Below are positions 16,067-25,205 of a DNA stretch of 64,000 bases, one piece after another; position 1 is the first letter of the stretch; each line of letters begins with the position of its first letter. Where the stretch lies: contig NZ_CP061035.1 of assembly GCF_016743815.1 (NCBI RefSeq), forward strand, positions 1,428,501 to 1,492,500. The letters run 5' to 3'. This stretch comes from Sphingomonas aliaeris (GTDB lineage: Bacteria; Pseudomonadota; Alphaproteobacteria; Sphingomonadales; Sphingomonadaceae). Under the pieces are notes generated by a model, which did not search any database, had not been told where the DNA came from, and saw only the letters and a program-made list of their open reading frames with translations. The position numbers and the translations under genes are program-made.

Positions 16067-17518
16067 TTATCGGAAGGGAGGCTCGTTGAAGGCCCGTAGC
16101 TTACGACTGTGCAGGCGTTCGCCCTCACGCCGCAATTCCTCGCACGTTTCGATCCCGATCCGCATGTGTTCGTTGATCGCGCGTTCGTAAAAGCGGTTGG
16201 CTTGGCCGGGAAGCTTCAATTCCCCGTGCAGCGGCTTGTCCGACACGCACAGCAATGTGCCATACGGCACGCGGAAGCGATAGCCTTGCGCCGCGATCGT
16301 CGCAGACTCCATATCGATGCCGACCGCGCGGCTGAGCGAGAAGCGCAGCGCGGAGCGGCTGTAGCGCAACTCCCAGTTGCGATCGTCCGTCGTGACGATC
16401 GTTCCCGTGCGCAGGCGCCGCTTGAGTTCCTCACCCGATTGCCCCGAGATCGTTTCAGCGGCGCGTGCCATCGCGACCTGCACTTCGGCGATCGCCGGCA
16501 CCGGGATTTCCGGCGGCAGGACGTCGTCGAGTACGTGGTCATCGCGCAGATAGGCATGCGCCAGGACATAATCGCCGATCCGCTGGCTTGGCCGCAGCCC
16601 ACCGCAATGGCCGATCATCAACCACGCCTCGGGCCGCAGCACCGCAAGGTGATCGGTGATCGTCTTCGCATTGGATGGTCCAACCCCGATATTGACGAGC
16701 GTGATGCCGGTGCCATCCTCCGCCATCAGATGGTAAGCGGGCATCTGATGGCGCCGCCACGCGCTGTCGCTGACGATCTTGTCCGCGTCGTCGCCGGCAT
16801 GGATCATGATTCCGCCAGCGCCTGACAGTCCGGTGAAGCGGCTGGGATTCCCTTCCGCATCCGGGCCAAGTTGGCTCGCGGCCCAGCGTACGAACTCGTC
16901 CACATAGCGGTGATAGTTGGTGAACAGCACATAGCGCTGTGCGTGTTCGGCCGGCGTGCCCATGTAGTGGCGCAACCGGGCGAGGCTGAAATCGGTCCGC
17001 AGGCCGTCAAATAACGCGAGCGGTTGCGTATCGTCATGCGCCACCCACAGACCGTCCGCAATCTCGTCGCCGATATGTGCAAGTTCGGTGGCCGGGAAGA
17101 AGCGGGCAAGTTCGGAGGCGGAAACCTCGTCGAGGCTAAGCGCGTGACCCGGATCGATCACATAGGGAAACGGGATTTCCTGACGTCCGGCGACCGCCTC
17201 GACCTCGACATCGTAATCCTCGATCAACAGCGTCAGCTGTTCGATCAGATAGTCGGCGAAGATCGCGGGCTTGGTAACGCTGATCTTATACTCGCCTTCC
17301 GTCACCAGACGGCCGAAGGATCGCATCGGGGCGGGCCGGTCGCTGCCGCCGCGGTAGGTCAGGCGGATTTCGGGATAGGCAAAACTGCCGTCGCGGCGCG
17401 ATGCTGGATCCGGGATGGTGCCGTCGGCGATATAGGCAGTAAGCGCAGCCTGAAGCCGGTCGACCGATGCACGGTACAGGGTGTCGAGTTCGGCGACGAT
17501 AGTGGAGGCGTTTATCAT
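16067..17518 (-). CDS. amn: AMP nucleosidase
   Basis: Hydrolyses AMP to adenine and ribose 5-phosphate, helping set the adenylate pool. The 483-residue protein has the N-terminal Amn-specific domain (RLTYRGGSDRPAPMRSFGRL, VTEGEYKISVTKPAIFADYL) and a C-terminal nucleoside-phosphorylase-like domain (GITLVNIGVGPSNAKTITDH, MIGHCGGLRPSQRIGDYVLA, GIDMESATIAAQGYRFRVPY). Length and both domains match the enterobacterial enzyme. Monocistronic, between the H1-like protein and a small secreted protein on the same strand. Confidence 0.95.
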   Translation of the reverse strand: MINASTIVAELDTLYRASVDRLQAALTAYIADGTIPDPASRRDGSFAYPEIRLTYRGGSDRPAPMRSFGRLVTEGEYKISVTKPAIFADYLIEQLTLLIEDYDVEVEAVAGRQEIPFPYVIDPGHALSLDEVSASELARFFPATELAHIGDEIADGLWVAHDDTQPLALFDGLRTDFSLARLRHYMGTPAEHAQRYVLFTNYHRYVDEFVRWAASQLGPDAEGNPSRFTGLSGAGGIMIHAGDDADKIVSDSAWRRHQMPAYHLMAEDGTGITLVNIGVGPSNAKTITDHLAVLRPEAWLMIGHCGGLRPSQRIGDYVLAHAYLRDDHVLDDVLPPEIPVPAIAEVQVAMARAAETISGQSGEELKRRLRTGTIVTTDDRNWELRYSRSALRFSLSRAVGIDMESATIAAQGYRFRVPYGTLLCVSDKPLHGELKLPGQANRFYERAINEHMRIGIETCEELRREGERLHSRKLRAFNEPPFR

Positions 17519-17585
17519 CTGCTGTCGCTAAGGCAGGATTATTACGCTGGCAAGACTTGTGGCGATGTATGCACGCCGTCCTGCC

Positions 17586-17616
17586 ACCGGGTCCCCCAAA
17601 GCGGGGAGGACCCGGT
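17586..17616. repeat. Hairpin downstream of the small secreted-protein gene
   Basis: Perfect 9-bp arms ACCGGGTCC / GGACCCGGT enclosing a further CCC/GGG pairing. It begins 16 bases after the stop of the minus-strand gene at 17632. There is no T-run on either side, so it is a weak terminator at best. A similarly built hairpin with the words GTCCCCC and GGAGGAC occurs at 55285-55312, also just after a minus-strand gene. Confidence 0.5.
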
Positions 17617-17631
17617 ATAAGTCAGGTTGGA

Positions 17632-17919
17632 TCAGCGAGCGGCCAGTTCGACGCTCGGCCGTGCGGTCGCCTTTGGAACGCTGAAAGAGACGGGGACATT
17701 GCCCGAGAAACCGTGGACATAGCCGTTCCGAACGACGAGGTGGAAATCGCGGCCGGATGCGCTGCGACCGGTAAGAATGGTCGCATCGTTCTTTTCCGTC
17801 GCGACGTAGGTGAACGTCTCACCGTCACGCGTGAAAGTCTTCTGCTGCGGAGCATCTTTGGCAAATGCGGGCGCGGCGATGGATGCGATCAAGGCGGCTA
17901 CGGCGAAAAGCTTGGTCAT
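17632..17919 (-). CDS. Small secreted protein of unknown function
   Basis: 95 residues with a clear signal peptide, MTKLFAVAALIASIAAPAFA, leaving a mature protein of about 75 residues with alternating beta-like segments (KTFTRDGETFTYVATEK, HLVVRNGYVHGF) and no cysteines or catalytic motifs. It resembles the small periplasmic proteins annotated as hypothetical across sphingomonads. Function not recognised. Monocistronic, with a hairpin just downstream. Confidence 0.7.
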   Translation of the reverse strand: MTKLFAVAALIASIAAPAFAKDAPQQKTFTRDGETFTYVATEKNDATILTGRSASGRDFHLVVRNGYVHGFSGNVPVSFSVPKATARPSVELAAR

Positions 17920-18158
17920 TGTCTAATCCCTTCGAATTGCGAAGCCGGATCAGCATCCTGTCCCTGTCAAATTTGCCGGTACGATCTTGTTGCAGCGATC
18001 GTATTGCACTGCAGCATGATGCCAATCGCAAAGATTGCGCGACCAATTGCACGAAACGCAGTCGCGCGACGGTGCCGACTGCTAATTCCCTCGCGTCGTT
18101 TGAGTCACCGCATGCATTCCGCTAAGGCGCGCGCTTCTTATCAGGTTCGGACCTTTTC

Positions 18159-19884
18159 ATGACGCTTTATACCCGCTTTGCCGCGCATCTGGATGCGGCT
18201 CTCGATACGCTGGTCGCATCGGGCGACTTGCCAGAGGGGCTGAACCGGGCCGCAGTAACGGTCGAACCGCCGCGCGACGCGACGCACGGGGACCTGGCCA
18301 CCAATGCGGCGATGGTGCTCGCCAAGCCGGCGGGGACGAACCCGCGCGCGCTGGCCGAAAAAATCGCAGCCGGACTCGAGAAACTGGACGAGGTCGAGGC
18401 GGTGTCGGTGGCAGGACCCGGCTTTATCAACATGACGCTGACCGAGGATACGTGGCGCGCGGAACTCGCGGCGATTACTGACGGGGGCGCGGATTACGGT
18501 CGTTCGGCGCGGGGACGCGGCACGACGGTCAATATCGAATATGTCTCGGCCAACCCGACCGGGCCGATGCATATGGGGCATTGCCGCGGCGCGGTCGTCG
18601 GCGACGCGCTGGCCAGCCTGCTGGAATTCGCCGGCAATACGGTGATCCGCGAATATTATGTCAATGACGCCGGAGGGCAGGTCGATGTCCTCGCGCGGTC
18701 GGTTCACCTGCGCTACCGCGAGGCGCTGGGCGCTACGGTCGAGATTCCGGAAGGCCTGTATCCGGGCGATTATCTGATCCCGGTCGGTCAGGCGTTGGCA
18801 CAGGAATTCGGCGACCGATATGTCGATGCGCCGGAGACCGAGTGGCTGCCGCTGTTCCGCAAGAGTGCCGTCGCTTCGATGCTGGTGCTGATCAAGGCCG
18901 ATCTGGCGTTGCTCGGCATCCATCACGACCTGTTTTCGTCGGAAGCTGAATTACAGGCTGCCGGAAAGCCGGAAGCGGCCGAAGCAGAGTTGCGCGCGCG
19001 GGGACTGATCTATGACGGCGTGCTCGAGGCACCGAAGGGCGAGACACCGGAGGATTGGGAACCCGTCGTCCTGCCGCTGTTCCGCTCGACCCAGTTCGGG
19101 GACGATCAGGACCGTCCGATCCGCAAGTCGACCGGCGCCTGGACGTATTTCGGTGCCGATCTAGCCTATCATTATCAGAAGGCGCAGTCGGCCGACGCGT
19201 TGATCGATATCTGGGGCGCGGATCACGCCGGCACGGTAAAGCGGATCGTGGCGGCGGTGCAGGCGCTTACTGGAGGGAAGACGAAGTTCGATGTGAAGCT
19301 GGTGCAGATGGTACGGCTGCTTCGGGCGGGCGAGCCGGTGAAAATGTCCAAGCGTTCCGGTAACTTCGTGACGCTTGCCGATGTCGTCAACGAAGTCGGC
19401 AAGGATGTGGTGAGATTCACGATGCTCACGCGGAAAGCCGATGCGCAGATGGATTTCGACTTTGCGAAGGTCGTCGAGGCGTCGAAGGACAATCCGGTCT
19501 TCTACGTGCAGTACGCCCATGCGCGCATCATGTCGCTGCACCGCCGGGCGAAGGAGGCGGAAATCGCCTGTGTCGGGATCGACCTGTCCCAGCTTGAAAC
19601 GGAGGATCTCGCGCTGGTGAAACTGGCGGCGCAGTTCCCGCGCGTCGTCGATACCGCCGCCGCAGCGCGTGAGCCGCACAGAATTGCCTTCTATCTCTAT
19701 GACTTGGCGGCGGCTTTCCACGCGCTGTGGAATGCCGGAAACGATGATCCGTCGCGCCGTTTCCTGATCGTCGAGGAACCCGGCGTGACGTGCGCCCGTC
19801 TTTTTCTTGGCCGACGCAATCGGGCAGATCATCCGTAACGGACTTGGCATCATGGGGGTGCAGGCGGTCCAGGAGATGAAGTGA
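18159..19884 (+). CDS. argS: Arginyl-tRNA synthetase; reading frame broken near the 3' end
   Basis: Class I aminoacyl-tRNA synthetase charging tRNA-Arg. N-terminal Add-1 domain, the HIGH-type motif as HMGH in SANPTGPMHMGHCRGA, the signature VKMSKRSGNFVTLADVV and the anticodon-binding helices are all visible. As written, the frame shifts at the TTTTT run 19801-19805 and stops at 19838 with an alien tail. Removing one T restores LFLADAIGQIIRNGLGIMGV, then QAVQEMK, and a TGA at 19882-19884 that overlaps the next ATG by one base: 574 residues, the normal length. Because the enzyme is essential this is most likely a sequence error. Confidence 0.95.
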
Positions 19885-20624
19885 TGGCAACCTCCGACAC
19901 CCACGCGCCGCGTGACGAGGATCGGCTGCCCTGGCTGGAGACGGTCGAGGAGGATTATGATCACGGTCCCAGCATCGCGCGGATCATCGGGATAATCGTG
20001 ATCGGACTGGCCGTGATCGCTGCCGCTATCTTCGGCTACCATCAGTACAAGCAGAACCGCGGTGCCGACGGAAACGGTGCTCTGATCGAGGCGCAGGAAG
20101 GCGATTACAAGGTCAAGCCGGACGATCCCGGCGGCTTAAAGGTGAAGGGCGAGGGCGATGCCGCGATCGCGACGAGCGACGGGGCGAGCGGCAGCAACGG
20201 CGTGATCAACCTGAACGCGTCTCCGGAAGCCCCGGTCGAGGGGATCAAGACCAGTGCCGCAGCGGCGCCAGTTCCGGTGCCGACCGCCGGAGCCGTCAAG
20301 ACGGTGGCGGCTGTCCCGGCCTCCGGTGGAAAGCTGAAGGCGGCACCCACTGGTCCTGCGATCGCGATCGCCAGTGGCACGTCCGGTGGATCGCTCGTTC
20401 AGTTGGGATCCTTCGCCAGCGAGGCGGAGGCGAACGGTGTGTGGACGAGATCCTCGAAGCGCTTCACTTATCTCGCTCCGCTGGGCAAATCGGTCCAGAA
20501 GGCAGAAGTCAACGGGCGGACGGTATATCGCCTTCGCGTCAACGCCGGCAGCGCGGGGCAGGCGAACGCATTGTGCGGCAAGCTGAAGGTCGCGGGCGAG
20601 GCGTGCTTCATACCCAACGACTGA
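19884..20624 (+). CDS. SPOR-domain membrane protein
   Basis: Probable divisome-associated protein that binds denuded septal peptidoglycan. 246 residues: short cytoplasmic N-terminus (LPWLETVEEDYDHGPS), one membrane helix (IIGIIVIGLAVIAAAIFGY, about residues 34-52), a Pro/Ala/Gly-rich periplasmic linker, and a C-terminal SPOR domain from about residue 170 (LVQLGSFASEAEANGVW, YRLRVNAGSAGQANALCGKL) with two Cys. The ATG at 19884 overlaps the restored argS stop, so the two are translationally coupled; an in-frame GTG lies just before. nagZ follows, a sensible functional neighbour. Confidence 0.88.
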   Translation: MATSDTHAPRDEDRLPWLETVEEDYDHGPSIARIIGIIVIGLAVIAAAIFGYHQYKQNRGADGNGALIEAQEGDYKVKPDDPGGLKVKGEGDAAIATSDGASGSNGVINLNASPEAPVEGIKTSAAAAPVPVPTAGAVKTVAAVPASGGKLKAAPTGPAIAIASGTSGGSLVQLGSFASEAEANGVWTRSSKRFTYLAPLGKSVQKAEVNGRTVYRLRVNAGSAGQANALCGKLKVAGEACFIPND

Positions 20625-20691
20625 CGGGCCAGCGGGTTGGCGGGGACGCTCCCCCTACTCAGGACGGTTCGAGCTTGTTAGGGCAGGGATC

Positions 20692-21698
20692 ATGATCCCC
20701 GTAATCTTCGGCCTGTCCGGCCTCACCGTCACCCCCGCGGAACGCAGCTTCTTCGCAAGCGTCGCGCCGGCGGGCTACATTCTGTTTAAACGCAATATCG
20801 AGAACCGCGCACAGGTGCGGGCGCTGACCGACGAATTGCGCGCGCTGTCGGGGCGCGACGACCTGCCTATCCTGATCGATCAGGAGGGGGTAGTGTCGCC
20901 CGGATGCGGGCGCCGGAATGGCCGGAATTCCCGGCAGGCCCGGCGTTCGACGCGCTGTACGAGCGCGCCCCGATATCCGCGATAGAGGCGGCGCGGGTCA
21001 ACGCTCAGGGCATCGCGCTGATGCTGTCTGAGGTCGGGATCACGGTCGATTGCCTCCCGCTGCTCGACGTTTCGCAGCCCGATACGACGGCGGCTATCAC
21101 CACTCGCGCGCTCGGCAGCGAGCCGAAGCGGGTCGCGGCGATGGGTCGGTCGATCCTTGAAGGATTACAGCGTGGCGGCGTCGTCGGCGTGGTGAAGCAT
21201 ATGCCGGGCCACGGCCGCGCGATCGTCGATACGCATTACCATCTGCCCACCGTCACCGCGACCGAGACGGAACTCGAGGTCGATCTCGCGCCGTTCATTG
21301 CTCTGAAAAACGCGCCGATGGGCATGACGTCCCACATCGTATTCGAGGCGTGGGACCCGGAACGGCCAGCGACACTGTCCCCGATCGTGATCAACGACAT
21401 CATTCGTACCCGGATAGGGTTCGACGGTCTCCTGATGACGGACGATATCGACATGAAGGCGCTGACGGGCAGCGCGGGCGACAAGGCGGCGGGTGCCTTG
21501 TCGGCCGGCTGCGATGTGGTGCTCGATTGCTGGGCCCGGATGACGGAGATGGAAGATATCGCCGGACGCGTCGGTGGAATTTCGGATATAGCGCGGGCAA
21601 GGTTGGACCGGGCGATGGCGACGATTGCCGACGTCGTTCCGCAGGGCGATCTCGCGGAATTGATCGCGAAGCGGGACGCGCTTCTCGCCGTAGTTTGA
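20692..21698 (+). CDS. nagZ: Beta-N-acetylhexosaminidase NagZ; reading frame broken near the 5' end
   Basis: Cytosolic GH3 enzyme that removes GlcNAc from recycled anhydromuropeptides. Signatures: IPVIFGLSGLTVTPAERSFF, GYILFKRNIENRAQV, LPILIDQEG; then MRAPEWPEFPAGPAFDALYE, VVKHMPGHGRAIVDTHYHLP (mobile-loop His) and GLLMTDDIDMKAL (nucleophile Asp). The two halves are in different frames. One base is missing at or next to the GGGGG run 20886-20890; adding a G gives DQEGGSVARMRAPEW and a 335-residue protein. Most NagZ proteins read GGRV here, so a second error at 20892-20894 is possible. Lies between the SPOR gene and scpA. Confidence 0.92.
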
Positions 21699-21737
21699 AC
21701 GATCCTCCCCTCGCCATCCTGGATCGGCTATGATCCG

Positions 21738-22469
21738 TTGGTGACCCAAGAACCCGAACAATTGACGCTCGATCTGGAAGGGTGGGAAGGTCCGCTCGAC
21801 CTCCTGCTGGATCTGGCGCGACGGCAAAAGGTCGACCTGCGCGAGATATCGATCCTAGCGCTGGTGGATCAGTACCTTCGCTACGTGGAAGAAGCGCGAG
21901 CGATCAAACTGGAGCTTGCGGCGGATTATCTCGTGATGGCCGCGTGGCTCGCATATCTCAAATCCGCCTTGCTGTTGCCGCGAGATCCGGAAGCACAGCC
22001 TGATCCCGAGGAGCTTGCGCTGCGGTTGCAGTTGCGGCTGGAGCGGCTGAACGCGATGCGCGATGCCGGCGCGCGACTGGTGGCGCGGGACCGGATCGGT
22101 CGCGACGTTTTTACCCGCGGTGCGCCGGAGGGATTGCGGACCATCCGCAAGGCGTTGTGGCAGGCGGAAATATTCGATTTGATCGCCGCCTATGGCCGTA
22201 TTACCGCGCGATCGCGCCCGGTGATGCACGTCGTCGCCGATCGTCACGTCATGACGCTCGAAGCGGCGCTGGAGCGCGTCTCGCGGTTGTTGGGCATAAC
22301 CGTGGAATGGGCTGCCATCGAAACCTTCCTGCCGGAGACCGCCGGCGCGTTCCGCAAGTCGGCACTGGCCAGCAGTTTTCTCGCGGCGCTCGAACTCGCG
22401 CGGCAGGGGCGGGTCGAGTTGCGCCAGAAAGGTCCATTCGCGCCATTATATCTGCGCGCGCCGGCGTGA
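21738..22469 (+). CDS. scpA: Segregation and condensation protein A
   Basis: Kleisin subunit of the SMC-ScpAB condensin that organises and segregates the chromosome. The N-terminal GWEGPLDLLLDLARRQKVDL, LREISILALVDQYLRYVEEA and ADYLVMAAWLAYLKSALLLP are diagnostic; the C-terminal winged helix is the part around FRKSALASSFLAALELARQG. 243 residues. The start is TTG 21738 or GTG 21741; no ATG is in frame and no clear ribosome site is present. Its TGA overlaps the scpB GTG (GTGA), the expected coupling. Confidence 0.93.
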   Translation: MVTQEPEQLTLDLEGWEGPLDLLLDLARRQKVDLREISILALVDQYLRYVEEARAIKLELAADYLVMAAWLAYLKSALLLPRDPEAQPDPEELALRLQLRLERLNAMRDAGARLVARDRIGRDVFTRGAPEGLRTIRKALWQAEIFDLIAAYGRITARSRPVMHVVADRHVMTLEAALERVSRLLGITVEWAAIETFLPETAGAFRKSALASSFLAALELARQGRVELRQKGPFAPLYLRAPA

Positions 22470-23056
22470 CGCCGCCGGACGATATCATGCGTGCGGTGGA
22501 AGCGGTCTTGTTCGCCGCGCCGGAGCCTATGACGTCCGCCACAATCGCCGCGCATCTGAATCATGCCACGGGCATTCGCGAAGCGCTGAACCGATTGCAG
22601 GCGGACTATATCGGCCGCGGGGTCGAACTGGTCATGCGCGGAGACCGGTGGCATTTCCAGACCGCGCCGGACATGGCGCATCTGCTTCGCCGCGACAGGG
22701 AAGAGTCCCGCAAACTCAGCCGGGCGGGCATCGAGACGCTGGCGATCATCGCCTATCACGAACCCGCGACCCGTGCCGAGATCGAGTCGATTCGCGGTGT
22801 CCAGATATCGAAAGGCACGATCGACGTGCTGATGGAGGCAGGCTGGGTTCGTCCGGCGGGGCGGCGCGAGGCGCCCGGGCGGCCCTTGCTCTATGCTACG
22901 ACGCCGGAATTCCTCGCTCATTTCGGGCTGACGAGCCGACGCGACCTGCCCGGCCTCGACGACCTGAAGGCCGCAGGTCTACTCGATCCGGTCGATTTGG
23001 CGCTCGATCAGCGTGGGGAACAACTTGAGGTGGCATATGAGGCCGATGAGGATTAG
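22466..23056 (+). CDS. scpB: Segregation and condensation protein B
   Basis: Partner of ScpA in the SMC complex, built of two winged helices. Start GTG 22466 overlaps the scpA stop (GTGA) and gives 196 residues: MTPPDDIMRAVEAVLFAAPE, then GVELVMRGDRWHFQTAPDMA, LSRAGIETLAIIAYHEPATR, AEIESIRGVQISKGTIDVLM and RPLLYATTPEFLAHFGL, all ScpB hallmarks. The frame is open further upstream inside scpA but without start-like features. The acidic tail (EQLEVAYEADED) ends 28 bases before tatA. Confidence 0.94.
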   Translation: MTPPDDIMRAVEAVLFAAPEPMTSATIAAHLNHATGIREALNRLQADYIGRGVELVMRGDRWHFQTAPDMAHLLRRDREESRKLSRAGIETLAIIAYHEPATRAEIESIRGVQISKGTIDVLMEAGWVRPAGRREAPGRPLLYATTPEFLAHFGLTSRRDLPGLDDLKAAGLLDPVDLALDQRGEQLEVAYEADED

Positions 23057-23084
23057 ATAGGGGGTAACTCCAAGGAGAATTTTC

Positions 23085-23315
23085 ATGGGTAGTTTCAGCC
23101 TCGTGCATTGGCTGGTGTTGGGCGTCGTTATGGTGCTCGTCCTTGGCGGCGGCCGCTTTTCCAATATGATGGGAGACGTCGCTAAGGGCATCAAGCAGTT
23201 CAAGAAGGGCATGGCGGAGGAAGACGTTAAGCCTGAGCCTTCGCGGATCGACGCCAAGCCCGCTGCCGATCCCGCGTTCGACCGCGACGGCGAAAAGCTG
23301 CGCGAGGAGCGCTGA
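23085..23315 (+). CDS. tatA: Twin-arginine translocase subunit TatA
   Basis: Pore-forming subunit of the Tat system, which exports folded proteins with RR signal peptides. 76 residues: N-terminal membrane helix (about residues 5-20, LVHWLVLGVVMVLVLG), a hinge GGRFSNMM, an amphipathic helix (GDVAKGIKQFKKGMAEED) and a charged tail. Strong AAGGAG ribosome site 8 bases before the ATG. First of the tatABC run; the 176 bases before tatB contain no gene. Confidence 0.93.
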   Translation: MGSFSLVHWLVLGVVMVLVLGGGRFSNMMGDVAKGIKQFKKGMAEEDVKPEPSRIDAKPAADPAFDRDGEKLREER

Positions 23316-23491
23316 GCATCTAACGAGGTCGTCGGGTTCGAGCGGGCGCGGGGTGGAGTTTGCCCCTCGGCCGCCCTGCCTGCACCTCATCGATGCGTCG
23401 GTCGCGTACACCCCGGTTTCGCGACGAGCGGATATGCCGGGGCCGGGCCGACCGTTCCATTCATCCTGTCGTAGAATAGTAGACCGCCAGA

Positions 23492-23968
23492 ATGTTCGAC
23501 ATTGCGCCAACCGAATTGATGCTCGTCGCGGTCGTGGCCCTGGTCGTCATCGGACCGAAAGATCTCCCGAAGGCAATGCGCTTCGTGGGGCATTGGGTCG
23601 CCAAGGGTCGCGCGGTCATGGGCCAGTTCCGCTCCGGCTTCGATACGATGGTGCGCGAGGCTGAACTGCAGGAGATGGAAAAGAAGTGGGCGGCGGAGAA
23701 TGAGCGGATCATGCGCGAGCACGCCGCACCGTTCAGATCGGCGCCGCATGCCACAACGTCGTCCGACGATCATGCCGCCGATGATGCGCCTCCTGTGATG
23801 GTGTCTCAGCCCGTGATGATCGAGCACCCCGCCGTCGTCGCAGCAGCCGAGCTCGAATTCGCGCTTGAACCCGACACGGTACCGCCTGCGCCGAAAGCGA
23901 CCAAACCGCGCAAATCCCGCGCGAAGGCAGCCGATACGAACAGCACCGATCCGAAAGCCGCATCGTGA
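23492..23968 (+). CDS. tatB: Twin-arginine translocase subunit TatB
   Basis: Receptor-complex subunit that binds Tat signal peptides together with TatC. 158 residues: MFDIAPTELMLVAVVALVVI with the conserved Glu8, then the GPKDLPKAMRFVGHWVAKGR hinge and amphipathic helix, then a long variable tail rich in Pro, Ala and acidic residues ending in KPRKSRAKA. The stop overlaps the tatC GTG (GTGA at 23965-23968), so the two are coupled. Confidence 0.94.
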   Translation: MFDIAPTELMLVAVVALVVIGPKDLPKAMRFVGHWVAKGRAVMGQFRSGFDTMVREAELQEMEKKWAAENERIMREHAAPFRSAPHATTSSDDHAADDAPPVMVSQPVMIEHPAVVAAAELEFALEPDTVPPAPKATKPRKSRAKAADTNSTDPKAAS

Positions 23969-24744
23969 GCGACGATGGCAGCGAGATCGACGCATCGCGC
24001 GCACCGCTTCTCGACCATCTGATCGAGTTGCGTCGGCGATTGCTGTATTGCGCGATCGCCATCCTGCTGACGTTCTTCGTCGGATTCTATTTCTCGCGCC
24101 CGATCTTCGCTTTTCTGGTCCACCCGCTGGTGATGGCGGGCCAGAAGACGATCATCTCGACCGAGGTCTTCGGCGGGTTCATCGTGCAGGTGAAGGTGGC
24201 ATTCTTTGCCGCGATGATGATGTCGTTCCCGGTCATCGCCAACCAGCTTTGGCAATTCGTCGCGCCCGGCCTGTACCGGCAGGAGAAACGGGCGTTGCTG
24301 CCGTTCCTGCTCGCCACCCCTGTCCTGTTCATCGCGGGTGCTTCGATGGCGTATTTCATCGCTGTGCCGATGGCGCTGAAGTTCCTGCTTTCCTATCAGG
24401 GCGATCTAGGTGGGATTCGCCAAGAGGCGCTGCCGACGGTCACCAGCTATCTGTCCTTCGTGATGCAATTCCTGTTTGCGTTTGGGCTGTCGTTTCTGCT
24501 GCCAGTGTTGCTGATGTTGCTGGAGCGGGCGGGGATCGTCACCCGCACGCAATTGGTAGCGGCACGGCGCTATGCGATCGTCGCCGCCTTCGCAATCGCG
24601 GCGGTGCTGACCCCGCCAGACGTGGGATCGCAGCTGCTGCTCGCGATACCTTTGGTATTCCTGTACGAGATGGCATTGATCGGCATCTGGTTCACGGAGC
24701 GAAAGCGCGCGAAGATCGCGGCTAATACGCAGGAAGTCGCCTGA
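23965..24744 (+). CDS. tatC: Twin-arginine translocase subunit TatC
   Basis: Six-helix integral membrane core of the Tat receptor. 259 residues: the cytosolic N-terminus has the diagnostic APLLDHLIELRRRLLYCAI, followed by helices such as ILLTFFVGFYFSRPIFAFLV, LLPFLLATPVLFIAGASMAY, YLSFVMQFLFAFGLSFLLPV and LLLAIPLVFLYEMALIGIWF. Start GTG 23965 overlaps tatB. End of the run that begins at argS; a bidirectional terminator follows at once. Confidence 0.96.
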   Translation: MSDDGSEIDASRAPLLDHLIELRRRLLYCAIAILLTFFVGFYFSRPIFAFLVHPLVMAGQKTIISTEVFGGFIVQVKVAFFAAMMMSFPVIANQLWQFVAPGLYRQEKRALLPFLLATPVLFIAGASMAYFIAVPMALKFLLSYQGDLGGIRQEALPTVTSYLSFVMQFLFAFGLSFLLPVLLMLLERAGIVTRTQLVAARRYAIVAAFAIAAVLTPPDVGSQLLLAIPLVFLYEMALIGIWFTERKRAKIAANTQEVA

Positions 24745-24747
24745 TAC

Positions 24748-24783
24748 GAAAAAGGCCCCTCCCGGTTCGGGAGAGGGCCTTTG
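24748..24783. terminator. Bidirectional terminator between tatC and the entericidin gene
   Basis: Stem GGCCCCTCCC / GGGAGAGGGCC with a GGTTC-type loop. A5 on its left serves as T5 for minus-strand transcripts, and TTT on its right serves the plus strand. It sits 4 bases after the tatC stop and 22 bases after the convergent entericidin stop. Confidence 0.85.
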
Positions 24784-24804
24784 AAGATCCAACGAAAGCT
24801 GGAC

Positions 24805-24939
24805 TTACTTCGCGTCGTCGGCGGTCTTTGCGACCGTCTTACCGGCGGACGAGACGTCCTTGCCGGCGCCTTCGATCGTGTTGCATGCGCTGACCATCAG
24901 TGCGGCGGTGACGACGGCGAGTCCTACGATCTTGCGCAT
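24805..24939 (-). CDS. Entericidin A/B-family small lipoprotein
   Basis: 44-residue lipoprotein of the EcnA/EcnB family; roles range from stress-induced bacteriolytic peptide to outer-membrane stabiliser and are unproven in alphaproteobacteria. MRKIVGLAVVTAALMVSACN is a signal with lipobox VSAC (Cys19); the mature part carries the family's TIEGAGKDVSSAGKTV amphipathic motif and a short charged tail. A good AAGGAG ribosome site precedes the ATG at 24939. Entericidins are often members of stress-sigma regulons, and the stress module starts 350 bases away, but I found no EcfG-type promoter before this gene. Confidence 0.88.
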   Translation of the reverse strand: MRKIVGLAVVTAALMVSACNTIEGAGKDVSSAGKTVAKTADDAK

Positions 24940-25116
24940 TCGAATTCTCCTTGGGTGTGAAACATCGGTCCGGGGCGGCAAGCGTCGCGGATACCTGACG
25001 AGGAAATGATCGGGCCACCGGTTCGTTCCGGCCTCGACGCGGTTTTACACGCACGAAAGACATTCCTGTCTCACCGACGGGTGAACACTGGCAACCAATA
25101 TATCTGAAAAATTATT

Positions 25117-25163
25117 GGGCCCGGAAGCGCCTCCGGGGGGGAGGGGTAGACGCTTCCGGGCCC
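25117..25163 (-). terminator. Large hairpin followed by AATAATTTTT on the minus strand
   Basis: Perfect 13-bp arms GGGCCCGGAAGCG / CGCTTCCGGGCCC with a 21-base loop that can itself pair (CCTCC with GGAGG). Read on the minus strand it is followed by AATAATTTTT, so it probably ends transcripts of the sensor gene whose stop is at 25290. It is unusually long for a terminator and could also be the 3' end of a small RNA. Confidence 0.6.
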
Positions 25164-25170
25164 ATGTTCT

Positions 25171-25205
25171 GGATAGCGAGAGCGGGGGGCATAAATTCGC
25201 TATCC
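25171..25205. repeat. Perfect 9-bp inverted repeat
   Basis: GGATAGCGA / TCGCTATCC separated by 17 bases. A third, GACATTTT-CCG-AAAATGTC, is at 25259-25277, 13 bases beyond the sensor stop codon. Their roles are unknown. Confidence 0.5.

Noticed and set aside
25025..25029. GGAAC (minus strand) 90 bases before the entericidin gene as an EcfG promoter
   Set aside because: No GTT is found at 16-18 bases; the -10 position reads ATTT.
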